From assembly GCA_019744975.1 (NCBI GenBank), contig JAIETP010000014.1:248001-312000 (forward strand): a DNA stretch of 64,000 nucleotides, given 5' to 3'. The position numbers and the translations under genes were made by a program. The notes under the pieces are model-generated. The model was not told the origin of the DNA, searched no databases, and saw only the letters and a list, made by a program, of their open reading frames with translations. The stretch is from Burkholderiales bacterium (lineage in GTDB: Bacteria > Pseudomonadota > Gammaproteobacteria > Burkholderiales > SG8-41). Numbering within the stretch: the stretch's first letter is position 1; the number at the start of each line of letters is the position of its first letter. Below are positions 27,113-37,639 of this stretch, one piece after another.

Positions 27113-30100
27113 TTAGTTGTTTCCCTGCTGCTGCGCCGAAGCCAGCCAGTCGCGAATATAATCGCGCACGCCATCGTAACGATGCCCCTTGTCGAAATAC
27201 CGGTGAATCTCGCCTTTGTGCAGGCCTGCCGCCATGTCGTCATTGACCGCCTGCCCGCTGACCATGATGCGCAAGGTGCCTGGATACAAAGCCGCCACCC
27301 GTGCCAGCAACTGCGCCCCGTTCATGCCCGGCATTGAAAAATCGGACACCACGACGCTGACGCTGTGTTCGCGCAGCAGGGCCAGCGCGGCTTCGCCGCG
27401 TTCCGCCGTTAATACCTGATACCCGTCGGGCGCAAGTGCGCGCGATGTCAGCATCAGCACATCCGGGTCGTCATCAACCAGCAGGATCACCGGATTCGCG
27501 GCAACCGGCAATGCCGGCGCATCCTGCCGCGCAACGAGTGTCAGTGCCGCCCGCGGCAGCGCCGCAGTGCGAGCGTCAGGGCGCACACCCAGCGTGAAGA
27601 AAAATGTCGCGCCCTTGCCGACCGCGGATTCGGCCCAGGCATCGCCGCCATGACGCCGCATCACCCGGCGCACCGTCGCAAGACCAATGCCGGTGCCGGG
27701 GAATTCCTGTTCGGTATGCAGGCGCTGGAACGCATCAAAGAGACGTCCGGCGTGGGCCATGTCAAAACCGGCGCCGTCATCGCGCACAAAATAAGCTCTG
27801 ATGCCGTCGCGGGTCCTCACACCGAATTCGATGGTTGCCATCGGCCTGTGGCCGGTGAATTTCCATGCATTTTGAATCAGGTTCTCCAGCGCCGAGCGCA
27901 GCATCCCGGGATCCGCATGGGCGCGCAGATCGGGCGCGATGCGGACATTCACCACACGCTGCGGATGTTCACGGCGCAAGTCATCGATGATGCTGCGGGC
28001 AATTTCACTGAGATCAGTATCCGCGACCTTCAGTTCGGCGCGTGTTACCCGGGACAGCCGCAGCAGATCTTCGATCAGGCTCGCCATGCGCACCGCGGCG
28101 GCGCGAATACGGCCCAGGTAACCCTGACCGGGCGCATCCAGTTTCCCCGAGTAATCTTCAAGCAGCGCCGCCGCCAGCCCGTCGATGTGGCGCAGCGGCG
28201 CCCGGAGGTCATGCGAAACCGAGGAAGCAAACGCCTCCAGCTCCTCGTTGGTGGTGGTCAGCTGCGCGGTACGCTCGGCCACCCGCGCCTCGAGCACGGC
28301 ATTGAGCTTTTCCACTTCGAGCGAACGGCGCTTGAAGTCGGTGACATCGCGACTGATGCCGACCACGCCGACCACTCGCCCCGCCGCATCGCGCAAAGGC
28401 ATTTTTGTGGTGATGAACCATTGCGCGGCATCCGGGGGCCCGTCCATCACTTCGCGCGGCTGGCTGACCTGCCCGGTGGCCATCACCTCACGATCCTCTT
28501 TTTCGAAATCGGCGGCTTTCTCAAAAACCATCAAATCATGGTTGGTCAAACCGATGATGTCGTAGCCCTGTTTTACACGCGCCTTGCGCCAGGCTTCGTT
28601 GGCCAGGATGTAGCGCAGATCCGGCCCCTTGACGCGGATCCGGTCCGGCAGATTGTCGATCACCGTGCGCAGCAGGTTGCGCTCGGTCGCCAGCGCCTCA
28701 CGGGCCATGCGGCGTTCGGTGACGTCGCGGGAGATTCCCAGCAATGCACTGATCGCCCCCGAGGCGTCATAGAGGGGCGCCGCGTGGATTTCAAGCCAGC
28801 AGCGTTTGCCGGCGATGCCCACCGCCTCAAATTCCAGCATGCCGGATTCACCCTTCAGGATCCGGCGCTGCAGACGCACAAACGCGCGGCGGTATGCGGG
28901 CGCGACCTGGCGCAGAAATGGCCAGCGGCGCATCTCCTCCAGGCTGTCCGCCTGCAACATGCGCAACCCCGCCGGATTCATGTCGAGCAGGCGGCCGTCC
29001 GGCGCGACAATCGCCACACATTCGGGTTCGGCGGCAATGATGGCGCGCAGGCGTTCTTCGGTCAGTTTGCGCGCGTTGATGTCCTGGTAGGTGGCGATGA
29101 TCAGATGCGGCCTGCCTTCGGCATCGGGCAGGGCCGCGACCGACAGGGCGACCCACATCCAGGTGCCGTCCTTGCGCAGGATGCGCTTCTCCGCCATATA
29201 ACTGCGAACCTCTCCGGAAATCAGGCGCGCCTTGTCATGCACGGCACCGGTTGTTCTTTCAGGAGCCGTGATGTCCACGGTGCTCATGCGCAGCGCTTCT
29301 TCGCGGCTGTAACCCGTCATTTCGCAGAACTTGTCGTTGACTTCCAGCCAGGGCAGCTTGCGATCCTGCGCCGGGCGCAGCGTGATGCCGACCCCCGCAT
29401 GATCGAACATGGCGCGGAAACGCTGCTCGCTCTGCTGCATCCGTGCTTCGGCCAGCTTGCCTGCATTGATGTCCTGGAAAGTGCTCATGATCTGGCGCGG
29501 CTTGCCGTCGGCGCCTGGCAATGCAGCGACAGAAAGTGTCACCCACAACAGACTGCCGTCCTTGCAGCGCAGCTGTTTCTCCCGGCTATAACTGGTGATT
29601 TCACCGCGCAGCAGGCGTGCAGTGTCGCGCAAACCCTCATGGCCCTCCCCCACCGTCAGGTCTGCCGTGCTCAGTCGCAGCAACTCGTCGCGGCTGTAGC
29701 CGGTCATCGAACAGAACTTGTCATTCACCGCGATCCACGGCAGCGTCCGGTCTTGTGCGGGACGCAGTGAAATGCCGATGCCTGCATGTTCGAACATGGC
29801 CTTGAACCGTTCCTCACTCTGCTCCAGGGCCTCTGTCATGCGCATGCGTTCGGCCACATGCAGGCGCTGACGCCGCAACAACAGCAACAGTCCGGCGGCA
29901 AACAGGAAAACAACCATGGCGACGAGCAGAACACCCGATACATACCCTGAGCGGATGGCGCCCAGCCGCTGCTGCAGGTCATGCTCGTCCATGCGGATGG
30001 CCACAAACAGCGGGTAACCCGCGAGGCTGCGGTACGCCCAGCTCCCGGCCGCATCTCCTTCAGCGCCCGCGGCAAAACCACGGGCCTGCCCGGCCTCTAT

Positions 30101-30808
30101 CCGGCGCAGCAGAAAACCCCAGTCCGCCTTCATCAATGCGCCGGCGGCGGCGCCATGGGCGGCACGCGCAACACCATCACGGCCGACGATTGCGACCGCG
30201 GCAATGTCACCAACCCCGCCCTCCTGCAGCAGCCGGCTCCAGTAAGACAAATCAACGGCAACGATCGCCACGCCGCCGAATGATCCGTCGGAACGGTTGA
30301 TGCGGCGGGTCACGTGGAAAGACCATTTTCCCGATACCCGGCCCAGCACCGGCTTGTTGATATAGGGTTCACCGGTGTCGCGTGCCACATGGGCACGGAA
30401 ATGCTCCAGATCGGCGATGGCAGCGCCCGGCGGAATCGGCAGCGTGCTGAGAATCAGGCGCCCCCGCTCGTCGGCCACCGATGCCACTGCGATATATCCG
30501 GCGATGTCACGATGATCCGCCATCAGCTCACGCAGATCTGTGCGCATGCCCTTGCTTTCATAGCTGCGCTTGATGCGGCGCACCGCATCATCCACGCTGC
30601 TCAGGGTATTGCGGGCATGCACTTCCAGCACCAGCGCCACGTCACTGGCGTGCTGTATCTGCAAGCTGCGCTCGGATTCACTGTGTTGCCGGTACGACAA
30701 CCACGCCGCGACGGCAACAATGGTGACCAGCATGGTGCAGCCGATCACGCCGAGTATGCCGACGGCGTGCCGGGTCAGCGCGGCCGATAACCGGCCTGTT
30801 CCTGTCAT
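27113..30808 (-). CDS. Hybrid sensor histidine kinase with Cache-like sensor, multiple PAS domains and REC
   Basis: A 1231-residue two-component sensor. An N-terminal helix (about 15-37) and a second span (about 284-306) bracket a periplasmic region of about 245 residues typical of double-Cache sensors. Four PAS segments follow; the first two (about 337-450 and 460-575) are close copies, both with RPAQDR, WxxVNDKFC and MTGYSR. Then come HisKA (SHDLRAPLRHIDG), an HATPase with GFDMAHAG and PGTGIGLATV, and a C-terminal receiver (ILLVDDDPDVL, phospho-Asp in SDFSMPGMNG). There is no output domain, so the receiver probably relays or tunes phosphate flow. ATG 30808 has a GGAGG site. The ligand is unknown. 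Confidence 0.9.
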   Translation of the reverse strand: MTGTGRLSAALTRHAVGILGVIGCTMLVTIVAVAAWLSYRQHSESERSLQIQHASDVALVLEVHARNTLSSVDDAVRRIKRSYESKGMRTDLRELMADHRDIAGYIAVASVADERGRLILSTLPIPPGAAIADLEHFRAHVARDTGEPYINKPVLGRVSGKWSFHVTRRINRSDGSFGGVAIVAVDLSYWSRLLQEGGVGDIAAVAIVGRDGVARAAHGAAAGALMKADWGFLLRRIEAGQARGFAAGAEGDAAGSWAYRSLAGYPLFVAIRMDEHDLQQRLGAIRSGYVSGVLLVAMVVFLFAAGLLLLLRRQRLHVAERMRMTEALEQSEERFKAMFEHAGIGISLRPAQDRTLPWIAVNDKFCSMTGYSRDELLRLSTADLTVGEGHEGLRDTARLLRGEITSYSREKQLRCKDGSLLWVTLSVAALPGADGKPRQIMSTFQDINAGKLAEARMQQSEQRFRAMFDHAGVGITLRPAQDRKLPWLEVNDKFCEMTGYSREEALRMSTVDITAPERTTGAVHDKARLISGEVRSYMAEKRILRKDGTWMWVALSVAALPDAEGRPHLIIATYQDINARKLTEERLRAIIAAEPECVAIVAPDGRLLDMNPAGLRMLQADSLEEMRRWPFLRQVAPAYRRAFVRLQRRILKGESGMLEFEAVGIAGKRCWLEIHAAPLYDASGAISALLGISRDVTERRMAREALATERNLLRTVIDNLPDRIRVKGPDLRYILANEAWRKARVKQGYDIIGLTNHDLMVFEKAADFEKEDREVMATGQVSQPREVMDGPPDAAQWFITTKMPLRDAAGRVVGVVGISRDVTDFKRRSLEVEKLNAVLEARVAERTAQLTTTNEELEAFASSVSHDLRAPLRHIDGLAAALLEDYSGKLDAPGQGYLGRIRAAAVRMASLIEDLLRLSRVTRAELKVADTDLSEIARSIIDDLRREHPQRVVNVRIAPDLRAHADPGMLRSALENLIQNAWKFTGHRPMATIEFGVRTRDGIRAYFVRDDGAGFDMAHAGRLFDAFQRLHTEQEFPGTGIGLATVRRVMRRHGGDAWAESAVGKGATFFFTLGVRPDARTAALPRAALTLVARQDAPALPVAANPVILLVDDDPDVLMLTSRALAPDGYQVLTAERGEAALALLREHSVSVVVSDFSMPGMNGAQLLARVAALYPGTLRIMVSGQAVNDDMAAGLHKGEIHRYFDKGHRYDGVRDYIRDWLASAQQQGNN

Positions 30809-30886
30809 TGCGCTCCTCCGCTTCCGCGCGGATAAATGGACCTATGAACCCAAAAACCCATGGACCGGCGGATCATTTTTATAGTG

Positions 30887-30990
30887 CTTGATTCTCTCGC
30901 TTGATTCTCTCGCTTGATTCTCTTGCCTGATTCTTTCGCCTGATTCTTTCGCCTGATTCTTTCGCCTGACTCTTTCGCCCATCTCTTGCG
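30887..30990. repeat. Tandem 13-bp repeat, about eight units
   Basis: Eight consecutive 13-base units, consensus CYTGATTCTYTCG. Units 1-3 have CTTGATTCTC, units 4-6 are identical CCTGATTCTTTCG, and units 7-8 are decayed. The array lies between the Bcr/CflA exporter gene and the sensor kinase start. The period is not a multiple of three and the translated frames look like low-complexity Arg/Glu/Ser, so it is not coding. Confidence 0.8.
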
Positions 30991-31022
30991 CACAAATGCG
31001 CGTCCCCTCTGAAAGGCTACCA

Positions 31023-32240
31023 CTACCGGGTACTGCCAGCCACCCGCAGGTAGAGCCCCCAGGCAAGACCACCCAGCAGCGCAGCTCCACCCATACCACA
31101 GGCCAGCGTCAGCGCGCTGTGTGACAACAACGGCGACACCACCCCGGCGGTGATCCCCGCGAACAGGCTGTGCGCAAAGCCCTGCAACGATGACGTCATG
31201 CCGCGCAGTTTCGGAAACAGATCGAGCGCGATCAGCGAAACACTGGGCATCGCCAGCGCCATGCCGATGGTATAGATCATCACCGGCAGCACCGTCCACG
31301 GCAGTGCCGGCGGGAAAATGAGGCAGTACGCGATGTTGAACACCACGGCGCAGGCCATGATCAGGTATCCCACGGACACGGTGCGCCGCGGCGACAGGCG
31401 TTCGGCCAGCCGGCCGGAGAGGAAGGCGCCGAACATCACGCCAGAGATGCCGGGCACGAACAGCCACGCAAAATCCTTTCCGGACATGCCGAGCAGATCG
31501 TAAATCACCGCCGGCGCCGACACCACGTAGAGGAAAAAACCGGAAAAATTGAATGCGATGGTCACACACAGCAGCACCAGTTTCGGATCACTGCCCAGGC
31601 GCAGGTAATTGCGCAGCAGGGGCCGCGCCCGGAACGGCTGTCGCGCCGCAAGCGGATGGGTTTCCGGCAGGCGACGCGCCGCGGCAAAAAACAGCACGAC
31701 GCCATAACCCGCCAGAAACCAGAAAATGGTGCGCCAGCCGAACCAGTCCTGCAGCCAGCCGCCGATCACCGGCGCAATCGCCGGCGCGACACCGAAAATC
31801 ATCGTCACCAGCGACATCAGGCGCTGTGCCTCGTGTCCGGAAAAGCTGTCGCGGATGATCGCGCGCCCGACGATGATGCCGGCGCCCGCCGCGAGCCCCT
31901 GCACCGCGCGCCAGAACAGCAGTTGCGGCAGGCTGGTCGCCAGCGCGCAACCGATGGCCGTCAGCACATACAGCGCAAGGCTCGCCAGGATCACCGGCCG
32001 GCGACCGAAGGAATCGGACAGGGTGCCGTGGAACAGGGTCATGAACGCCAGCGTGAACAGGTACAAGCTCAGCGTCTGCTGCATCTGCGCAGGTGTTGCC
32101 TGCAGGTCGGCGCCGATATAAGGAAAAGACGGCAGGTAGGTGTCGATGGTGAACGGACCGATCATCGCCAGCGCGGCGAGGATCAGCGCCAGCGCCGTTA
32201 CCGACACCGGCGCCGCCTGCCGCGGGGCTTCCGCACTCAT
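31023..32240 (-). CDS. Bcr/CflA family multidrug MFS exporter
   Basis: A 405-residue inner-membrane proton/drug antiporter with twelve predicted helices. Family marks include TIDTYLPSFPYIGADL in the first loop, the MFS loop GTLSDSFGRRPVIL after helix 2, and RAIIRDSFSG after helix 4. Members export bicyclomycin, chloramphenicol or sulfonamides; no substrate can be assigned here. Its ATG overlaps the comM stop by four bases (ATGA), so the two are co-translated. Confidence 0.9.
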   Translation of the reverse strand: MSAEAPRQAAPVSVTALALILAALAMIGPFTIDTYLPSFPYIGADLQATPAQMQQTLSLYLFTLAFMTLFHGTLSDSFGRRPVILASLALYVLTAIGCALATSLPQLLFWRAVQGLAAGAGIIVGRAIIRDSFSGHEAQRLMSLVTMIFGVAPAIAPVIGGWLQDWFGWRTIFWFLAGYGVVLFFAAARRLPETHPLAARQPFRARPLLRNYLRLGSDPKLVLLCVTIAFNFSGFFLYVVSAPAVIYDLLGMSGKDFAWLFVPGISGVMFGAFLSGRLAERLSPRRTVSVGYLIMACAVVFNIAYCLIFPPALPWTVLPVMIYTIGMALAMPSVSLIALDLFPKLRGMTSSLQGFAHSLFAGITAGVVSPLLSHSALTLACGMGGAALLGGLAWGLYLRVAGSTR

Positions 32241-33733
32241 GTGCGATCCAGTCTGCGGTACTGGATGGCCTCGGCGATATGCGCAGCAGCGACCGCATCC
32301 GCGCCGGCCAGATCGGCGATGGTGCGCGCCACCTTGAGGATGCGGTGATAAGCCCGTGCCGACAGGCCGAGGCGCACGATGGCCTGCTTCAACAGGGTTT
32401 CACCCTGCGCATCCGGCGCGCAGTGGCGTTCTATCTCCCGCGTCGCCAGCCGGGTGTTGGGTTTGTGCTGCCGCGCCAGCGCGTGTTCGCGGGCTGCGCT
32501 GGTGCGCAGGCGTACTGTTGCGGAAGATTCGCCGCCGGCGTTCTTCGTCAGTTCTTCCTGGGCCAGTGCCGGCACTTCAATTTGTAAATCAATACGGTCG
32601 AGCAGCGGGCCGGAGATACGCGAACGATAACGCGCCACCTGGTCCGGCGTGCAGCGGCAACGCCCGTTGTAGTGGCCGAGAAAACCGCAGGGACAGGGAT
32701 TCATTGCGGCAATCAGCTGGAACTGCGCCGGAAAATCCGCCTGCCGCGCGGCGCGCGACACGGTGATGCGTCCGGACTCCAGCGGTTCGCGCAGCACTTC
32801 GAGCACACGGCGTTCGAATTCGGGCAGTTCATCGAGGAACAACACGCCGTGCATGGCCATCGAAATTTCACCAGGACGCGGATTGCCGCCGCCACCGACC
32901 AGCGCGACTGCGGACGCGGTGTGGTGCGGCGCGCGGTAAGGCCGTTGTTTCCAGTGCCTCACATCAAAACCGTTCGACCCGACCGACTGGATTGCTGCGG
33001 ACTCCACGGCTTCCTGCTGGGTCATCGGTGGCAGGATGCCGGGCAGGCGCTGCGCGAGCATGGTCTTGCCGGTGCCGGGCGGGCCCACCATCAGCAGGCT
33101 GTGACCGCCGGCGGCGGCGATTTCCAGCGCGCGCCGGGCGTGATTCTGGCCTTTGACGTCGAGCAGATCCGGGTGCGTGGATTCTCCGGAAACATCCGCC
33201 GGTGTTGCGCGTGCCATTGCGGTCCGGCCGGCGAGATGTGCGCAGACTTCACCCAACGACGCAGCGGCATGGATCGCGGCCTGTTCAGCCAGCGCTGCTT
33301 CAGCGGCATTGGCTGCCGGCAACACAAAAGCCCGCCCATCGCGGGCCACCGCCAGCGCCATCGCCAGCGCGCCGCGCACCGGACGCAATTCGCCGGTCAG
33401 CGCCAGTTCGCCGGCAAATTCATATTTACCCAGATTGCGATCCGGTATCTGGCCGGAAGCGGCGAGTATGCCCAGCGCAATCGGCAGATCGAAACGGCCC
33501 GATTCCTTGGGCAGGTCGGCCGGGGCCAGATTGACGGTAATGCGCCGCGCCGGAAAATCAAACTGCGCATTCTGCAAGGCCGCGCGCACACGATCCTTGG
33601 CTTCTTTCACCTCGGCTTCGGGCAGGCCGACGATGGTGAAACTGGGCAATCCGTTGGCGAGATGGGCCTCCACCGTTACCAGTGGCGCATCCATGCCAGA
33701 CAGGGCGCGGCTGTACAGTACGGCCAGGGACAT
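32237..33733 (-). CDS. comM: ComM/YifB family Mg-chelatase-like AAA ATPase
   Basis: A 498-residue hexameric helicase-type AAA+ ATPase. ComM promotes branch migration during natural transformation. Segments visible: the N-terminal Lon-protease-like fold (GLPEAEVKEAKDRVRAAL, ITVNLAPADLPKES), Walker A GPPGTGKTMLAQRL, the chelatase segment EISMAMHGVLFLDELPEF (Walker B), and the zinc-type cysteines MNPCPCGFLGH with CRCTPDQ. The length is normal. The upstream region (33734-33846) has TTGACT and duplicated CCTTTTAAAAC blocks that may be its promoter. Confidence 0.93.
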   Translation of the reverse strand: MSLAVLYSRALSGMDAPLVTVEAHLANGLPSFTIVGLPEAEVKEAKDRVRAALQNAQFDFPARRITVNLAPADLPKESGRFDLPIALGILAASGQIPDRNLGKYEFAGELALTGELRPVRGALAMALAVARDGRAFVLPAANAAEAALAEQAAIHAAASLGEVCAHLAGRTAMARATPADVSGESTHPDLLDVKGQNHARRALEIAAAGGHSLLMVGPPGTGKTMLAQRLPGILPPMTQQEAVESAAIQSVGSNGFDVRHWKQRPYRAPHHTASAVALVGGGGNPRPGEISMAMHGVLFLDELPEFERRVLEVLREPLESGRITVSRAARQADFPAQFQLIAAMNPCPCGFLGHYNGRCRCTPDQVARYRSRISGPLLDRIDLQIEVPALAQEELTKNAGGESSATVRLRTSAAREHALARQHKPNTRLATREIERHCAPDAQGETLLKQAIVRLGLSARAYHRILKVARTIADLAGADAVAAAHIAEAIQYRRLDRT

Positions 33734-33846
33734 TGGGAATCAGCCCGGTTTTAAAAGGCCGTTTTAAAAGGTTAGAGTCAACACAACGGTTGAGACCGGA
33801 TGACGGCTGACCGGAATCCGGCCGCACCCCCGCCGGGGGACATCAA

Positions 33847-34092
33847 TCAGCGCGGTGTCCGGGTGGTGTCGGCTTCCAGCGCCGCCAGCTTTTTTTCGAG
33901 CTCGGCCAGTTTTGCCCGCGTCCGCAGCAGGACTTCACGCTGCACATCAAATTCTTCACGTGTCACCAGATCCAGCCGGCTGAAGACACCGGCGAGCAGT
34001 GCCCGCAGGTTTTTTTCGATGTCTGCAGCCGGCCCCTGTGCGAGTACGGCTTTCATTTTTTCGTTGATTTCGTCGAGCAGTTTCGGATTCAT
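33847..34092 (-). CDS. ubiK: UbiK-type accessory factor for ubiquinone synthesis
   Basis: An 81-residue, almost entirely helical protein (formerly YqiC/BMFP family). It trimerises through its C-terminal coiled coil (LLRTRAKLAELEKKLAALE) and has an amphipathic N-terminal helix (MNPKLLDEINEKM) that meets lipids, helping the Ubi complex. The length and the FDVQREVLLRTR segment fit the family well. ATG 34092 has a GAGGT site. Divergent from the porin-glnK-amtB operon. Confidence 0.9.
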   Translation of the reverse strand: MNPKLLDEINEKMKAVLAQGPAADIEKNLRALLAGVFSRLDLVTREEFDVQREVLLRTRAKLAELEKKLAALEADTTRTPR

Positions 34093-34227
34093 TCAAACCT
34101 CATACACGCCGCGTTGGCATCGGGCTGGTCAGTTTAACAAGCATTGCCAGACAGGACCCGGAATCCACGATGCACGCATCACGCTGGGGCGGCTGCGCCG
34201 CAATGTGGTGCGGAGCCCGGCAGGGGC

Positions 34228-34242
34228 GCACCGCATCGGTGC
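34228..34242 (+). promoter_or_regulatory. NtrC-type binding palindrome
   Basis: GCACC-N5-GGTGC (34228-34242) is a perfect inverted repeat with the spacing of the NtrC enhancer consensus (GCACY-N5-RGTGC). It lies about 70 bases upstream of the sigma-54 promoter, a normal position for an enhancer site. Confidence 0.65.
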
Positions 34243-34305
34243 GATGACGGCGCGACTGCAAACCAAAAAGTTTTATAACCATTTGTTTTTAAAGGAATTT
34301 ATTTC

Positions 34306-34321
34306 TGGCACGGTACCTGCT
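34306..34321 (+). promoter_or_regulatory. Sigma-54 promoter of porin-glnK-amtB
   Basis: TGGCACG-GTAC-CTGCT matches the -24/-12 consensus TGGCACG-N4-TTGCW at all but one position, with the required GG-N10-GC spacing. A start near 34331 would leave a leader of about 45 bases. With the NtrC-type palindrome upstream this predicts nitrogen-limitation control. Confidence 0.8.
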
Positions 34322-34374
34322 GAATGTCCATCGCAGTTTTATTGCGCTGTGAAAACACACTGAAAGGGAAAAAC

Positions 34375-35983
<1,609 letters not shown>

Positions 35984-35995
35984 TTGGAGAACAAG

Positions 35996-37495
35996 ATGAA
36001 AAAACTTTTCGCAGCTCTGGCACTGTTCGGCGCCCTGGGCTTTGCAGGGGATCCGGCTGTCGCGCAGGACAAACCCGCTGAAGCACCGGCGGCAGCAGCA
36101 CCCGCGGCTGCTCCGGCTGCCGCTCCTGCTGCTGCAGCCCCTGCCGCGGCACCCGCTGCCGCAGCGCCAGCAGCGGCTCCGGCACCGACGCCCAACAAGG
36201 GCGACACCGCCTGGATGATGATGGCTACCATCCTGGTGATCCTGATGACGGTTCCCGGCCTCGCGCTGTTCTACGGCGGCATGGTTCGCGCCAAGAACAC
36301 GCTGTCGGTACTGATGCAGGTCTACATCACCTTCTCGATGTGCGTGGTGTTGTGGGCCATCTACGGCTACACCGTGGCTTTCGGCGGCGCAGGCACGTTC
36401 TGGGGCAGTTTTGACAAACTCTTCCTGTCCGGTGTCACCCCTGATTCCGTGGGCGCCACCTTCAGCAAGGGCGTGGTCATCCCGGAATACGTGTTCATCG
36501 CCTTCCAGGCCACCTTTGCCGGCATCACCCCGGCGCTGATCGTCGGTGCGTTCGCCGAGCGGATGAAGTTCTCCGCGGTGCTGCTGTTCATCGTGCTCTG
36601 GTTCACCTTCGCCTACCTGCCGATGGCGCACATGGTCTGGTACTGGGACGGTCCGGATGCGATCACCGACGCGGCCTCGCTGGAAAAAGTCGTCTCCAAT
36701 GCCGGTTTCCTGTGGGCGAAGGGCGCGCTGGACTTCGCCGGCGGCACGGTGGTGCACATCAACGCCGGTATCGCCGGTCTGGTGGGTGCTTACCTGGTCG
36801 GCAAACGCGTCGGCTTCGGCAAGGAAGCGATGTCGCCGCACAGCCTGACGCTGACCATGGTCGGTGCCGCGCTGCTGTGGGTGGGCTGGTTCGGTTTCAA
36901 CGCCGGCTCCAACCTGGAAGCGACCGGCCTGGCCACGCTGGCCCTGGTCAACACGCTGCTCGCAACCGCAGCCGCCACGATGTCGTGGATGATCTTCGAG
37001 TGGATGCTCAAGGGCAAACCCTCGATGCTCGGCGCAGCCTCCGGTTCCATCGCCGGCCTGGTCGCAATCACCCCGGCCTGCGGCTTCGTCGGCCCGATGG
37101 GCGGCATCATCATCGGCCTGCTCGCCGGCGTGATCTGCCTGTGGGGTGTCAACAGTCTGAAACGCATGCTGGGCGCGGACGATGCGCTCGACGTGTTCGG
37201 TGTGCACGCGGTCGGCGGCATTCTCGGTTCGATCCTCACCGGCGTGTTCGTCTCGCCGGCACTGGGCGGCACGGGTGTCTATGACTACGTGGCCAACAAG
37301 GTCGCCGACTTCGACATGACCACCCAGGTCATCAGCCAGCTGTGGGGCGTGGGTACCGCGATCCTCTGGTCCGGTATCGTGGCACTGGTCGCCTACAAGA
37401 TCGTCGACATGATCATCGGACTGCGCGTGGCCGAAGAGGTCGAACGTGAAGGCCTGGACATCAACGAACATGGCGAAAAGGCCTACCACATGTAA
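35996..37495 (+). CDS. amtB: Ammonium transporter AmtB
   Basis: A trimeric ammonium channel, 499 residues. A cleavable signal (MKKLFAALALFG...AVAQ) is followed by an unusual Ala/Pro-only stretch (about residues 27-62) before the first channel helix (DTAWMMMATILVILMTVPGLALFYGG). Amt signatures seen are AGGTVVHINAG (first pore His), GAALLWVGWFGFNAGS and DVFGVHAVGGILGS (second pore His). The C-terminal tail (GLRVAEEVEREGLDINEHGE) is the GlnK-contacting region. ATG 35996 has a GGAGA site. It is the last gene of the porin-glnK-amtB operon. Confidence 0.97.
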   Translation: MKKLFAALALFGALGFAGDPAVAQDKPAEAPAAAAPAAAPAAAPAAAAPAAAPAAAAPAAAPAPTPNKGDTAWMMMATILVILMTVPGLALFYGGMVRAKNTLSVLMQVYITFSMCVVLWAIYGYTVAFGGAGTFWGSFDKLFLSGVTPDSVGATFSKGVVIPEYVFIAFQATFAGITPALIVGAFAERMKFSAVLLFIVLWFTFAYLPMAHMVWYWDGPDAITDAASLEKVVSNAGFLWAKGALDFAGGTVVHINAGIAGLVGAYLVGKRVGFGKEAMSPHSLTLTMVGAALLWVGWFGFNAGSNLEATGLATLALVNTLLATAAATMSWMIFEWMLKGKPSMLGAASGSIAGLVAITPACGFVGPMGGIIIGLLAGVICLWGVNSLKRMLGADDALDVFGVHAVGGILGSILTGVFVSPALGGTGVYDYVANKVADFDMTTQVISQLWGVGTAILWSGIVALVAYKIVDMIIGLRVAEEVEREGLDINEHGEKAYHM

Positions 37496-37524
37496 TTCCT
37501 TTTCAGGAGAATCTCCCTGAGTTG

Positions 37525-37552
37525 GCGGGCGCTTCGGCGCCCGCTTTTTTTT
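37525..37552 (+). terminator. Intrinsic terminator after amtB
   Basis: GCGGGCGC-TTCG-GCGCCCGC forms an 8-bp perfect stem with a stable UUCG loop, followed by eight T (37545-37552). A smaller TCAGGAGA/TCTCCCTGA hairpin precedes it. Confidence 0.95.
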
Positions 37553-37639
37553 GGCCAAGCACCTGTTGACGGACCCCGGGGCGCCCGGGCGGGACGGCCG
37601 GTCGGGGTGGCCACGTGGATCGGCTACAATCCCCGAACC

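Noticed and set aside
27650-29770. 706-codon plus-strand open frame opposite the sensor kinase
   Set aside because: Antisense shadow in GC-rich coding DNA; no recognisable motif.
30805-31569. 254-codon minus-strand frame running through the 13-bp array
   Set aside because: It overlaps the Bcr/CflA gene in another frame and its tail is only the translated repeat.
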